Shown here: piece by piece, positions 17,464-27,070 of the stretch
Numbering within the stretch: the stretch's first letter is position 1
Layout of the letters: each line of letters opens with the position of its first letter
From: Lachnospiraceae bacterium
GTDB lineage: Bacteria > Bacillota > Clostridia > Lachnospirales > Lachnospiraceae
NCBI GenBank assembly: GCA_017455525.1
Contig: JAFTAP010000083.1
Coordinates: 1 to 64,000, forward strand
Direction of reading: 5' to 3'
DNA length: 64,000 bases
The notes under the pieces: generated by a model
The model's input: the letters and a program-made list of their open reading frames with translations, nothing else
Told to the model about the DNA's origin: nothing
The model's database searches: none
Program-made: the position numbers and the translations under genes

Positions 17464-19377
17464 ATGTGTGGTATAGCCGGGGTAATTAGTAAGAATGGGT
17501 ATGCCAGAAGAGATGGTCTGCGTCTGCTAAAAAAAATGACGGATGCCTTGTCACACAGAGGACCGGATGGCGAGGGACAACGCTATCTTAGTGAGGGGAT
17601 GGCGTTGTTAGGGCATAGGAGACTTTCGGTAATCGATCTTAGTGAGAGTGCATCGCAGCCAATGCAGAGTGCCGATGGTAGATATACGATTTCATATAAC
17701 GGAGAGGTGTATAATTATAAGGAGCTTCGTGCCATGTTGTCAGCAGAAGGCATAGGTTTTTTTTCTGACTCGGATACTGAGGTAGTGCTCAATGCTGTAT
17801 CAGAATGGGGTATTGAAAATACTTTGTCAAAGCTGAATGGGATGTTCGCTTTCGCAGTATGGGATAGTTATACGAAGGAGCTTATTCTGGCTAGGGACAG
17901 ATACGGTATAAAGCCGGTGTATTATGCTATAGTGAGGGATAATCTGATATTTGCATCAGAATATAAAGCGATACTATGTTTTCCTGATTTTTATCCGGAT
18001 ATTAACAGAGAAGCGATTTTCCAGTATTTTACCTTTCAAAATATCATAGATGACTCAACTTTCTTCGATGGGATTAAGATATTGCCTGCAGGTTGCTATA
18101 TGAGAGTGAATCCGGAGACAGTAGGGGCGGTAAAGCCTATAAAGTATTGGGAATTCGATTTTTCAGAAAAGGAACGAGGAATATCTTCCGGAGAGTGCGA
18201 AGAGGAGCTTGACAGGTTATTCACTCAGGCGGTCAGAAGACAGCTTGTAAGCGATGTTCCTGTTGGAGCCTATCTCTCGGGGGGCATAGATTCCGGAGCT
18301 ATTACTTGCATTGCTGCAAGAGAGATTCCGGATATTAAATCTTTTACATGCGGAATTGATTTACACAGTGCATCCGGTATCGAACTGTCGTATGACGAGA
18401 GGGATAAGGCAGAATATATGTCATATCTCTTCGGTACAGAGCATTATGAAATTGTCTTGAAGAATGGAGATATGGAACGGTGCATGGAAAAGCTTGTGTG
18501 GCATTTGGAGGATCCAAGAGTTGGCCAGAGCTATCCCAATTTTTATGCGGCAAACCTTTCTTCAAGGTTTGTGAAAGTAATCCTCGGAGGCATAGGTGGA
18601 GATGAGCTGTTTGCAGGCTATCCGTGGAGATATTATAAGGCAGTCGGTGCAGGGAGTGAGAAGAATTATATAAGGCAGTATTACGGCTATTGGCAGAGAC
18701 TTCTGAATAGGGATGAGCTTGCGGAGGTACTGTCACCTATATATGAAAAGGGCACGGATTTACGTATGGAGGATTATTTCAGGCAGGTATATGCAGATGG
18801 CGGCTTGAAGCTGTCTGAGGGTGATATAAGCTTTGCAGAGAGCCTGAATGCATCTTTGTTTTTTGAAGCGAAGACCTTCCTTCACGGTTTATTAATAGTG
18901 GAAGATAAGATTAGCATGGCGCATGGACTCGAGACAAGAGTTCCATTTTTAGATAATGATTTAGTGGAATTCGCGCTGAAGATTCCGGTGAAGTACAAGC
19001 TAAGGGGCATTAGGGATGCTGGATCAATTAACGAAAACGACCTTCAGAAAAAGACACATTCATATCAAAGAACAAATGATGGGAAGCTAATACTTCGAAA
19101 AGTCATGAAACGATATGTGCCGTCCAATATAACAGATGGACCCAAACAAGGCTTTGCGGCTCCTGACAGTTCATGGTTTAAGGGAGAGAGCATTGATTTT
19201 GTTGAGAGTGTCGTGAATAACCCATGTTCGATGATATATGAATTCCTGAACCAAAAAGCAGTGAAAAGAATATTCGAGCAGCATAAAAGAGGAGAGCAAA
19301 ATCGGAGATTATTCATATGGTCGGTTCTGAACTTTGAATACTGGCTTAGATTGTTTTATGCGAGGGCAATGGCATGA
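17464..19377 (+). CDS. asnB: Asparagine synthase (glutamine-hydrolysing), polysaccharide-locus type
   Basis: A protein of 637 aa, standard for AsnB. It begins MCGIAGVI, so Cys2 is the glutaminase nucleophile. SHRGPDGEG and NGEVYNYKELR complete the N-terminal amidotransferase domain. The ATP-pyrophosphatase motif YLSGGIDSGA lies near residue 270, and GGIGGDELFAGYPWR and ETRVPFLDNDLVEFAL follow. In O-antigen and capsule loci such enzymes (WbpS type) are thought to amidate uronic acids rather than aspartate. That fits here, because a hexosaminuronic acid pathway surrounds it. A separate housekeeping-type AsnA is encoded at 59.5 kb. The stop overlaps the next start by 4 bases. Confidence 0.85.
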   Translation: MCGIAGVISKNGYARRDGLRLLKKMTDALSHRGPDGEGQRYLSEGMALLGHRRLSVIDLSESASQPMQSADGRYTISYNGEVYNYKELRAMLSAEGIGFFSDSDTEVVLNAVSEWGIENTLSKLNGMFAFAVWDSYTKELILARDRYGIKPVYYAIVRDNLIFASEYKAILCFPDFYPDINREAIFQYFTFQNIIDDSTFFDGIKILPAGCYMRVNPETVGAVKPIKYWEFDFSEKERGISSGECEEELDRLFTQAVRRQLVSDVPVGAYLSGGIDSGAITCIAAREIPDIKSFTCGIDLHSASGIELSYDERDKAEYMSYLFGTEHYEIVLKNGDMERCMEKLVWHLEDPRVGQSYPNFYAANLSSRFVKVILGGIGGDELFAGYPWRYYKAVGAGSEKNYIRQYYGYWQRLLNRDELAEVLSPIYEKGTDLRMEDYFRQVYADGGLKLSEGDISFAESLNASLFFEAKTFLHGLLIVEDKISMAHGLETRVPFLDNDLVEFALKIPVKYKLRGIRDAGSINENDLQKKTHSYQRTNDGKLILRKVMKRYVPSNITDGPKQGFAAPDSSWFKGESIDFVESVVNNPCSMIYEFLNQKAVKRIFEQHKRGEQNRRLFIWSVLNFEYWLRLFYARAMA

Positions 19378-20303
19378 TTGGTAAACTGTCTTTTCCGAAT
19401 CGTATATGCACGGAGCTTACGAATGATTGTAATGTGTCGTGCACTTTCTGTAATCGACAGAAAATATGCATGGAAATCGGATATATGGATGAGAGGCTAT
19501 TTCATAAGATTATAGACGAGGCGTCGGAGCACCTGCCAGTCAAACTGGTTCCTTTTTTCCGAGGAGAGCCACTGATGCATCCGAAAGTTGTGGAGTTTCT
19601 CAAATATGCGAAGAATAAAGGGCTTGGGCCAATCCAGCTGGCATCTAATGCCTTGCTGTTGGATGAGGAAATGCAGGAAGGACTGATAGAAGCTGGAGTT
19701 GACTATGTATCATTTTCGCTTGACACACTTGACGAAGAAGTTTATGGCAGGTCAAGGCTTTCAGGAAATCTTAGGATTAGTAATGAAAATGTAAGACATT
19801 TTGGGGAAAAATGCCAACAAAGAAAAAAGAAGGGAGACAGCGCACCGACTATACAGGTCTCTACAATAAATATAAATGATTATATCCCGGGACAGAAGGA
19901 TTTTATAGAGTACTGGAGAAAATACGTGGATGTCGTAAGAGTCTATGAACAGCACGATGAAAAAGGACAGCTCGTTGACCCGAAGGTGAGGGAAAGGCTG
20001 GATGTCTTTGGGAATAGAATGCCTTGTCGCAAGGTATTTACGGATATGCTTATATACTGGGACGGACAAGTAGCAATTTGCAATTATGACTGGGATGAAA
20101 GAAGGAGTATAGGCAATGTTTCAGAAATTTCTATTCAGGAGGCTTGGGATTCGGATGAATATGAACGCATCAGAAATATGCATACCGAAGGACGCTTTGA
20201 TGAAAGCATCTGCAATGAATGTCATCATTGGAAGATAGATTATACAGAAAATGGGTATTTGGGTACATCCTATACTAGTAGTGGGATTGAGCGGAGAAGA
20301 TAA
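19374..20303 (+). CDS. Radical SAM enzyme with C-terminal SPASM-like cysteines
   Basis: A protein of 309 aa. CNVSCTFC at residues 19-26 gives the CX3CX2C motif that binds the 4Fe-4S cluster and SAM. FRGEPLMHP is the following strand with the GGEP-like glycine/glutamate segment. The C-terminal part carries CRKVF, CNYDWDERRS and CNECHHW, cysteines spaced as in SPASM/twitch auxiliary-cluster domains. The substrate is unknown; the operon context points to a sugar or a sugar-linked residue. It overlaps the asparagine synthase by 4 bases and precedes an aminotransferase by 3 bases. Confidence 0.75.
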   Translation: MIGKLSFPNRICTELTNDCNVSCTFCNRQKICMEIGYMDERLFHKIIDEASEHLPVKLVPFFRGEPLMHPKVVEFLKYAKNKGLGPIQLASNALLLDEEMQEGLIEAGVDYVSFSLDTLDEEVYGRSRLSGNLRISNENVRHFGEKCQQRKKKGDSAPTIQVSTININDYIPGQKDFIEYWRKYVDVVRVYEQHDEKGQLVDPKVRERLDVFGNRMPCRKVFTDMLIYWDGQVAICNYDWDERRSIGNVSEISIQEAWDSDEYERIRNMHTEGRFDESICNECHHWKIDYTENGYLGTSYTSSGIERRR

Positions 20304-20306
20304 CAG

Positions 20307-21449
20307 ATGCAGATTAAATATCCTATAACGAGACCATACTTTGATGAAATAGAGATCAATAATATAAGGGAGTGCCTTGCCTCCGGTTGGGTTACACAGG
20401 GACCGATGGTTAGCAGGTTTGAGAAGAAATTTATGGAATTGCATGGCGGGGATAACGCTATGGCTGTGTCCAGTTGTACGGCAGGTCTGCATTTGGCAGT
20501 TATTTCTTTAGGAATTGGAGCAGGTGATGAAGTGCTCGTTCCTGCGTTTACATGGGTTACATCTGCAAACTGCGTTGAATATACGGGCGCAAGGGCAGTT
20601 TTTGTTGATGTAGATTACAGAACATTCAACATAGCTCCGAAAGAAATAGAGGCTCACATTACTTCAAGGACTAAAGCCATAGTTGTAGTGCACGAGTTTG
20701 GGAAGGCAGCTCCTATGGACGAAATCATGGGCATAGCCGATAAATATGGGCTTAAGGTTATAGAGGACTGTGCATGTGCTATCGGAACAACGTATAAAGG
20801 AAGACCTGTAGGTACTATTGGTGATGTAGGGATTTTTTCCTTCCATCCAAGGAAAGCTGTGACGACAGGTGAGGGCGGAATCTGCATAACATCGGATCGC
20901 AGTCTTGCAATTAAAATAGATAGTCTGAGGAATCATGGTGCTTCTACTGATGCTGAGGATAGTGACTATGGAGAGCCTTGGTATATGGGGAACTATGATT
21001 TTTTGGGGTATAATTACAGAATGTCGGACATACAGGCGGCTGTCGGGTTGGCTCAGCTTGATAAGCTTAAGGAGCTGCTGAATGAAAGAAAAAAGTGTGC
21101 TAAGACATACATAGAGCTTCTTCGGAGAAATGACATTCTCCGCCTTCCTAATGTGGATGGGGATGAAGGCCATACATTTCAGTCGTTCGTCGTGCTTCTC
21201 CCTGAAGGAGAACATGAATTAAGAAACAGAATGATGCGGACAATGAAAGAAAATGCGATACAGACAAGGCAGGGGACGCAGGCGGTTCATCGTTTAGGAT
21301 ACTATAGGAGCAAGTATGATATTAAATCAGAGGATTATCCTGTAGCTGCATATTGCGAAGATTGCACGATAACGCTTCCTCTATATCCCAATATGACGAT
21401 AGATGAACAGAAATACATAGCAGACATCATTCGAAACATATGCATATAA
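20307..21449 (+). CDS. DegT/DnrJ/EryC1 sugar aminotransferase (PLP)
   Basis: A protein of 380 aa. The PLP lysine is Lys183 in FHPRKAVTTGEGG. The N-terminal TRPYFDEIEINNIRECLASGWVTQGP and the downstream NYRMSDIQAAVGLAQ are diagnostic for this aminotransferase family. It converts a keto-sugar nucleotide to an amino sugar, commonly at C4 with a start of this type (ArnB/PglE-like). It is one of two aminotransferases in the operon; the other (27.1 kb) is of the WbpE type. The gene has clean spacing to the radical SAM gene. Confidence 0.8.
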   Translation: MQIKYPITRPYFDEIEINNIRECLASGWVTQGPMVSRFEKKFMELHGGDNAMAVSSCTAGLHLAVISLGIGAGDEVLVPAFTWVTSANCVEYTGARAVFVDVDYRTFNIAPKEIEAHITSRTKAIVVVHEFGKAAPMDEIMGIADKYGLKVIEDCACAIGTTYKGRPVGTIGDVGIFSFHPRKAVTTGEGGICITSDRSLAIKIDSLRNHGASTDAEDSDYGEPWYMGNYDFLGYNYRMSDIQAAVGLAQLDKLKELLNERKKCAKTYIELLRRNDILRLPNVDGDEGHTFQSFVVLLPEGEHELRNRMMRTMKENAIQTRQGTQAVHRLGYYRSKYDIKSEDYPVAAYCEDCTITLPLYPNMTIDEQKYIADIIRNICI

Positions 21450-21511
21450 GGATTGAAGACACATAAGGAAGTTTATATTTTATAAATCTAGGAAAGAAAG
21501 GAACAATAAAT

Positions 21512-22660
21512 ATGAGCCAGATGATGAAAAAGATCGGAGAATTACCTTTTGTTTACGCACCGCTTGATACTCCGCATAATCCGGAGCCGATACCGGATAG
21601 AATATCATTTTCGTTAGAAATGAGAAACGGAGTGATAAGCCAGGTATTTGAACCTGAGATTGAAAAAGCATTGGATGAAGCCTATAGATTGGGGTCAATG
21701 ATTACGGGACAGATGAATGCATCCGGTAATGGTAAAGAATATGCTGACGAATTTATCGAATACATACAAGGGCAGGCAAAGGAATTTGAAGGGAAAGAAG
21801 TGCTTGAGATAGGATGCGGAGTAGGCTATTTGCTTAGCGAGATTCAGAAATGGGGAGCTAACTGTACAGGGGTAGAACCGGGAGAAAAAAATGTTGCGGC
21901 AAAAAAAGAAGTAGTGATTGTACAAGACTTTTTCCGAAAGGAACTGTTTGATAAAAAGTTCGATATTATAATTTTTTATGGCGTTTTAGAGCATATATAT
22001 GATATGCGAACTTTCTTGAGGGATGTAAGGGAACTACTTAAAGATGGCGGGAAGGTGCTCATTGGCGTCCCAAATTGCGAAGGTCAGATAGAAAGAGGCG
22101 ATATTTCAATACTATTACATGAACATTGGAGCTATTTTACAAGAAATTCTTTAGAGATGACTTTGAATACCAACGGACTTAAAAACACAATAACGCTTTC
22201 CGAAACAGGTGGAGTATTGTTTGCATGTGCCGAAAAAAATAATGTCAAAGAATCTATAGATGGTGACATAGAGGCGGAAAATAGACGCTTTAATTTATAT
22301 AGCAAATATTATGACACACAAAGGGAAAGGCTTGCGAATTTTTTTATTAAGGCAAAAGAGCATGGCGAGAGTATAGGAATATTCCCACCATGCAGAGGGA
22401 TAAACTGGCTCTCCGTAGTATCTGAAAAAAGTGAACTTGGGGAGATTAGATTTATAGACGACAATCCAATTTTTCAGAATAAATATTATCCAAGCTTTGA
22501 ATGTCCGATAGAGTCATTAGAAAAATTCATGTCAAAACCCGCGGAAAATGTTTTGATTCCATCGTATTCTTATGGCAAAGCGATTAAGAAAAGGCTTATC
22601 GACTATGATTATCAGGGGAAACTTATGGATATAAAGGATTTATTAAATGAGAACTGCTAG
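21512..22660 (+). CDS. SAM-dependent methyltransferase with C-terminal Rossmann-like domain
   Basis: A protein of 382 aa. After an N-terminal extension (about 80 residues), the class I methyltransferase core shows VLEIGCGVGYLLSE (SAM-binding motif I near residue 95) and FYGVLEHIYDMRTFL (motif IV region). The C-terminal ~100 residues (IGIFPPCRGINWLS, IRFIDDNP, VLIPSYSYGKAIKKRL) resemble the second nucleotide-binding-like domain of sugar C-methyltransferases. The zinc-binding cysteines of the TylC3 group are absent at the N-terminus. The substrate is unknown. AGAAAGGA before ATG 21512 is a good ribosome site. Confidence 0.7.
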   Translation: MSQMMKKIGELPFVYAPLDTPHNPEPIPDRISFSLEMRNGVISQVFEPEIEKALDEAYRLGSMITGQMNASGNGKEYADEFIEYIQGQAKEFEGKEVLEIGCGVGYLLSEIQKWGANCTGVEPGEKNVAAKKEVVIVQDFFRKELFDKKFDIIIFYGVLEHIYDMRTFLRDVRELLKDGGKVLIGVPNCEGQIERGDISILLHEHWSYFTRNSLEMTLNTNGLKNTITLSETGGVLFACAEKNNVKESIDGDIEAENRRFNLYSKYYDTQRERLANFFIKAKEHGESIGIFPPCRGINWLSVVSEKSELGEIRFIDDNPIFQNKYYPSFECPIESLEKFMSKPAENVLIPSYSYGKAIKKRLIDYDYQGKLMDIKDLLNENC

Positions 22661-22685
22661 GAATAAAGCATAGGAGCAAATATAG

Positions 22686-23578
22686 ATGAATATTCTTATC
22701 ACAGGTTCCAATGGACTGATAGGCGGGGAGATTGCAAAGAGATTAGGACAGTGCCATAAGGTAATAGGATGCGGAACAAAAATGGGGGGGTACCGAGAAC
22801 TTGCATTGAACAATATGTAAGGTGGGACATCGGGCATGAGGAGATGCCGGAGGAGTTTAAGTATATTGAAGTTAATGCAGTAGTGCATGCGGCGGCTTGT
22901 ATTACCACTAATGATGAGGACATGGAGTTGTCATATGTTAATTTAGTAGGAACCCATCGTATTGCGAATCTATGCAGAGAAAAAAGGTGCGATATAGTTG
23001 TCCTTATTTCAAGCACGCCAATCATTGGGATTCCTGACGGTAATCCCATAACTGAGAGAACTCCATTGAATCCTTTGACAATGTATCATGCCACTAAAGC
23101 AGCACAGGAATTGATACTTGGACAGCTTACGACGGTGGGAATCAGAGTAGCAAATCTGAGAGTCGCATCGCCGATTGCGCCGATAATGGCGAAGGACACG
23201 ATATTCACTATGTTTGCAAAAAATGCTCATTATGGAAGGAATCTCCTGCTGAATGGCAAGGGAACAAGAAGGCAGAATTATATTGACACAAGAGACATTG
23301 CGCAGGCAGTCGATAAAATTATTGATGCGAATAAAGCTTCGGGAATATATTACTGTGCGTCTGATGTTACTACATCAAACGCCGAGCTTGCGGAAATGTG
23401 TATAAAAATAGCAGATAGCAAATCGAAAATGGTTTATTCCGGCATTCCTGATGATGCAGATAATCAGGTGTGGGAAATAGATTCAAGCAGAATACGGAAT
23501 GAAATAGGCTTTGAGCAAGAATACACAATAGCACAGACTATCCGTGACTTTATACAGAATTTGGAACGAACTTCATGA
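22686..23578 (+). pseudogene. NAD-dependent sugar epimerase/dehydratase, frameshifted at a G7 run
   Basis: ATG 22686 has AGGAG at 22672-22676 and encodes TGSNGLIGGEIAKRLG, the Rossmann start of an extended SDR. The frame stops soon after the G run at 22784-22790. A second frame continues to 23578 with VVHAAACITT, LISSTPIIGIPDG, MYHATKAAQEL (catalytic Y-x3-K) and RQNYIDTRDIAQAV. One more G (or two fewer) joins the halves into a protein of about 298 aa, the normal family length. Everything except this single site looks functional, so the gene may be phase-variable, newly broken or affected by a homopolymer base-call error. Confidence 0.75.
22784..22790 (+). repeat. G7 tract at the frameshift of the epimerase gene
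   Basis: Seven G in a row, exactly where the reading frame changes. G8 or G5 would restore a single frame. Confidence 0.85.
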
Positions 23579-24249
23579 AGCTTGTTATTCTTTCAGATGC
23601 CCACGGGAATAGAATTTATTTTGATACAGTAATAAGGCAGTTAGAAAAGATAAATGCAGACATGATAATTTGTCTGGGCGATATATTTGGGTATTTTCCA
23701 GATGGAAGGTACGTGATGGAATGTCTGAGGGGAATGGGGGCTAAGCTTTTGAAGGGCAATCATGAAGCCATGCTATTGGGGGAGCTACCATTAGATTATG
23801 ATAAAGATGCACTTTATAAACTCAGGCAGGAGAAGGAGCAAATTAATCCTCAGGATAAAGAGTTTTTAGCTAATCTTGACAGCTCATTTATACTATCAGC
23901 TGATAGTAAAAGGCTACTTTTCGTCCATGGATCGCCCATGGATACGGTTAATGGATACTTGTATGAGGATGACAGGAAATATGACTGGAATGAGCCTGAT
24001 TTTGATTATGTGTTTATGGGGCATACGCATAGACCATTCGTAAAAAAGGTAAGGAACACAACATTTGTTAATGTTGGTTCTTGTGGGCTTCCCAGAGATA
24101 TAGGACTGTCACCGTCTTATTGTGTGTTTGACAGTGTGAGTGAAGACATTAGAATTGAAAGGATACAGCTTGATAAAGAGATTTTCACGAATGTTTATTA
24201 TGCGAACACGGATATACGGATACTTGATGTTATGAGGAGAACAGTATGA
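23575..24249 (+). CDS. Calcineurin-like metallophosphoesterase (YfcE/MJ0936 type)
   Basis: A protein of 224 aa containing all five metallophosphoesterase blocks: SDAHGNRIYF at the N-terminus, GDIFGYFPDG, KGNHEAM, FVHGSP and MGHTHRPF. The family hydrolyses phosphomonoesters or phosphodiesters with a di-metal centre. In this operon it may remove a phosphate from a sugar precursor. The C-terminal ~40 residues are typical of the domain's closing strands. The start overlaps the preceding epimerase stop by 4 bases, and the stop overlaps the ATP-grasp start by 4 bases. Confidence 0.8.
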   Translation: MKLVILSDAHGNRIYFDTVIRQLEKINADMIICLGDIFGYFPDGRYVMECLRGMGAKLLKGNHEAMLLGELPLDYDKDALYKLRQEKEQINPQDKEFLANLDSSFILSADSKRLLFVHGSPMDTVNGYLYEDDRKYDWNEPDFDYVFMGHTHRPFVKKVRNTTFVNVGSCGLPRDIGLSPSYCVFDSVSEDIRIERIQLDKEIFTNVYYANTDIRILDVMRRTV

Positions 24250-25292
24250 CTCCGATAAGAATTTTGGTTACAGGTGTCGGCGGGGGCGGTGTAGGAGAAC
24301 AGATTCTTAAATGCTTAGAGCTTTCTTCTTTGGATTACTATGTTGTAGGCTGTGACATGAGCACTGCCAGCACTGGATTCAGTAAAACAGATATTCATTA
24401 TGTGGTTCCAAAGGCATCGGAGGGAGGCTATAAAGAAGCATTACTATCAATATGTAAAAAAAGTCATATTGATGTGATATTCCCTGGGTCTGAACCGGAG
24501 CTTAAGGTGATAAGTGCACAAAGAAAAGAATTTGAGAATTTGGGTATCTGCGTGCCTCTTAATCCACGGGAAGTTATTGAGCTATGTATGGATAAAAATC
24601 GTACAATGAATTTTATTGCCGAGGCGGGTTTTCCGACATTACGTTATTGGAAAATAAAGGATCGCAAAGACATTGAAGGCATAGATGTGTTTCCGCTTGT
24701 ACTTAAGCCGTCTATAGGCGGAGGTGGATCAAATAATACATTTATAGCACAGAACAAAGATGAATTAGGACTTTTCGGGAGTTATCTTTGTACTATATAT
24801 GATGAGTTTATTGTGCAGGAGTATATCGGCGATACGGAGCATGAATATACTGTGGGAGTATTGTTTTCGGAGCATGGTGAGTATATAAACTCAATAGCTG
24901 TCAGAAAGAACATCATGTCCGGTTTATCAAATAAGATACGTACTAAGAACCGGACGGGGAAAAAGGAATTAGGAGACATGCTTGCTATAAGCAGCGGGGT
25001 TTCTCAAGGAGATATAGGGAGATTCGAGGAGGTGACAATTCCTTCGAGGAAGATAGGAGAAAAAATCGGGGCTACGGCAGCAATCAATATTCAGTGTCGT
25101 ATTCATAATGGTGAGATGATTGTATTCGAGATTAATCCAAGAATATCAGGTACGTCTTCTATGCGTGCACTTGCAGGATTTAACGAACCGGAGATGCTGA
25201 TAAGAGAACGTCTATTGGGTGAACAGATAGAAGAGGATTTTGAATATAAAGAGGGTACAATCCTGAGAGGGTTATATGAAGTATTTATCTGA
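24246..25292 (+). CDS. ATP-grasp ligase
   Basis: A protein of 348 aa. An N-terminal Rossmann-like pre-ATP-grasp domain begins ILVTGVGGGGVGEQILKCL. The central ATP-grasp fold has LVLKPSIGGGGSNNTF (the glycine-rich ATP loop), VQEYIGDTEHEYTVG and the metal-binding FEINPRISGTSSM near residue 300. It resembles CarB-like and amino-acid ligase members. ATP-grasp enzymes join a carboxylate to an amine or thiol through an acyl phosphate. In a uronic-acid operon it could link an amino acid to a sugar carboxylate or to an amino sugar; the substrates are not visible. It overlaps genes on both sides (4 and 17 bases). Confidence 0.75.
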   Translation: MTPIRILVTGVGGGGVGEQILKCLELSSLDYYVVGCDMSTASTGFSKTDIHYVVPKASEGGYKEALLSICKKSHIDVIFPGSEPELKVISAQRKEFENLGICVPLNPREVIELCMDKNRTMNFIAEAGFPTLRYWKIKDRKDIEGIDVFPLVLKPSIGGGGSNNTFIAQNKDELGLFGSYLCTIYDEFIVQEYIGDTEHEYTVGVLFSEHGEYINSIAVRKNIMSGLSNKIRTKNRTGKKELGDMLAISSGVSQGDIGRFEEVTIPSRKIGEKIGATAAINIQCRIHNGEMIVFEINPRISGTSSMRALAGFNEPEMLIRERLLGEQIEEDFEYKEGTILRGLYEVFI

Positions 25293-26033
25293 TGAGAAAA
25301 AAAGAGATAAAAGTATATATCTAACATTCGATATGGATTGGGTTATAGATGAGGTGCTGGAGGATTTTTATAATCTCATAATAGAGACCGGCGTCACGGG
25401 ACTTTTGAACGTGACGCATGACACCAAATGGCTTAAAAGGTTTAGGGACGATAAGATTCTGGAACTGGGAATACATCCCAATTATAATTTTCTATTGAAT
25501 AATGTGGGGGGGTAGACGATAATGTATTGGGGATACTTTACCGTATGAAATCTATCGTTCCGGAGGCTGTCTGCTGCCGGAGCCACTCTATCACAACAAG
25601 CAGTATTATCGTCAATATGTATGACGAAGTTGGAATAAAATATGAGTTAAATACTTTCATCAGACCATTTGAAGGAATGAATATTTATTCATATAAGGCA
25701 CAGATTGGAAAAACGATAATTATCCCATTTATTTTTGAGGATGATATGTGGCTGGAAGATAGTAAGGAAAACGGTAAAAAAGTGGAATATCTTTTATCTG
25801 ATAAATTTATTGCACCCAGAGTGCTTAATTTTCATCCATCACAATTATTCTTGAATACATATTCTTTTAATCAATATTCTAGTGCGAAGGAGTATTACAA
25901 GGATTTTGAGCGATTTAGAGAATTTGTTAATGACAAGGAATATGGGGTCAGGGATATGTTTAAGGATCTTATTAGATATGCAAGAGAACAAGGGTATAAT
26001 TTCAAGAAGATTTCAGAAGGGGACTGGAATTGA
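25276..26033 (+). pseudogene. WbmS-type polysaccharide deacetylase, frameshifted at a G7 run
   Basis: The first frame (25276-25515) encodes IYLTFDMDWVIDEVLEDF, with the metal-binding Asp pair, and ELGIHPNYNFLLN. It stops directly after the G run at 25506-25512. The second frame continues without a gap as VDDNVLGILYRMKSIVPEA, RSHSITTSS and FHPSQL to 26033. Joined, they give about 252 aa matching the usual order of the WbmS branch of the NodB/polysaccharide deacetylase superfamily. One extra G restores the frame. The enzyme would remove an N- or O-acyl group from a sugar. A formyltransferase follows with a 4-base overlap, a pairing repeated at 33.6-35.3 kb. Confidence 0.75.
25506..25512 (+). 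repeat. G7 tract at the frameshift of the deacetylase gene
   Basis: Seven G followed directly by TAG in the upstream frame. One inserted G turns the stop into a GTA GAC reading and restores the family sequence. Confidence 0.85.
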
Positions 26034-27070
26034 GAGTAGCAGTTTTAGGAAGGACAAAGATATTATACGATACTATAGATAAGGTTAAAGATGCAGGGCA
26101 TGAAATAGTTTTAATAGGTACGTGCAAAGCAGCCATAGAATCTGAGATTAGGGAGGCTGACTTTGAGAAAAAAGCAAAGGAGATGGGAATTCCTTTTTTT
26201 TATGATTCTAAAATTAATGCCGACCCAGTTCTTTCTATGCTTAGAGAGGCAGAAGCAGATATAGCAATTAGCATTAATTGGGTTACTGTAATAGAAGATG
26301 AAGCAATAGAATCATTTAAATATGGCATATTAAATGCGCACTGTGGCGACCTGCCTAGATATAGGGGTAATGCGTGTCCAAATTGGGCGATATTAAATGG
26401 TGAGAAAGAGTATGGTTTGAGCATACATTTTATGGTACCAGGAGAGTTAGATAGTGGGAATATAGTAATAAAGAAAAAATATGAAATTAACAAAGGAACG
26501 ACCATAACGGATGTATATAATAATTTAGAAAATGAGATTCCTGAATTGTTTTGCGAAGCACTTGATGCCGTATTAGTAAATGGTAAATACGAAATTCAGA
26601 GCACTAATCCAAAGGATGCTCTAAGATGCTATCCAAGAATCCCCTATGATAGCATAATAGACTGGAACCAGCCGTGTGACAATATTATAAGACTTGTAAA
26701 TGCTTCAACTTTGCCATTTGAAGGGGCATATACGTTTTACGATAACAGAAAGCTGTATATACATGAGGCTGTATCATCTTCTTACGAATATCCATGCTGT
26801 GTTGTGCCAGGTCAGGTGATTTTTGTCGATAAGATAAATGGAGAAGTAAGAATTGCAGCATTGGATGGATTTATAAAGATTGAACATTTTCATGTTGGGG
26901 GGGTAAAAATACCTGCATCCAGTATTCTCAGAAGTACACGAATCCGGTTGGGTTACAAAACGCAGGAAGAACTGTGGAACCTAAATAAAAAAATCGATAT
27001 TTTACAGAAAGAAATTATTGAGATGAAAAAGCTACTTAATGACTATACTGAAATTGCAAGATCAAAATGA
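26030..27070 (+). CDS. Sugar N-formyltransferase (Fmt-like)
   Basis: A protein of 346 aa. The N-terminal formyltransferase fold has LNAHCGDLPRYRG (the N-x-H of the catalytic triad) and PGELDSGNIV (catalytic Asp). A C-terminal OB-like Fmt domain spans roughly residues 210-310, and a helical tail follows. Such enzymes move a formyl group from N10-formyl-tetrahydrofolate to an amino sugar. A translation-type Fmt is unlikely in this context. It begins with TTG at 26030 overlapping the deacetylase stop (TTGA); a purine-rich AGAAGGGGAC lies upstream. A G7 run at 26897-26903 is in frame here, showing that not every G tract is broken. Confidence 0.75.
   Translation: MRVAVLGRTKILYDTIDKVKDAGHEIVLIGTCKAAIESEIREADFEKKAKEMGIPFFYDSKINADPVLSMLREAEADIAISINWVTVIEDEAIESFKYGILNAHCGDLPRYRGNACPNWAILNGEKEYGLSIHFMVPGELDSGNIVIKKKYEINKGTTITDVYNNLENEIPELFCEALDAVLVNGKYEIQSTNPKDALRCYPRIPYDSIIDWNQPCDNIIRLVNASTLPFEGAYTFYDNRKLYIHEAVSSSYEYPCCVVPGQVIFVDKINGEVRIAALDGFIKIEHFHVGGVKIPASSILRSTRIRLGYKTQEELWNLNKKIDILQKEIIEMKKLLNDYTEIARSK

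Noticed and set aside
26030..27070. Housekeeping methionyl-tRNA formyltransferase
   Set aside because: Operon context, overlap with a deacetylase gene, and a helical tail point to sugar N-formylation.
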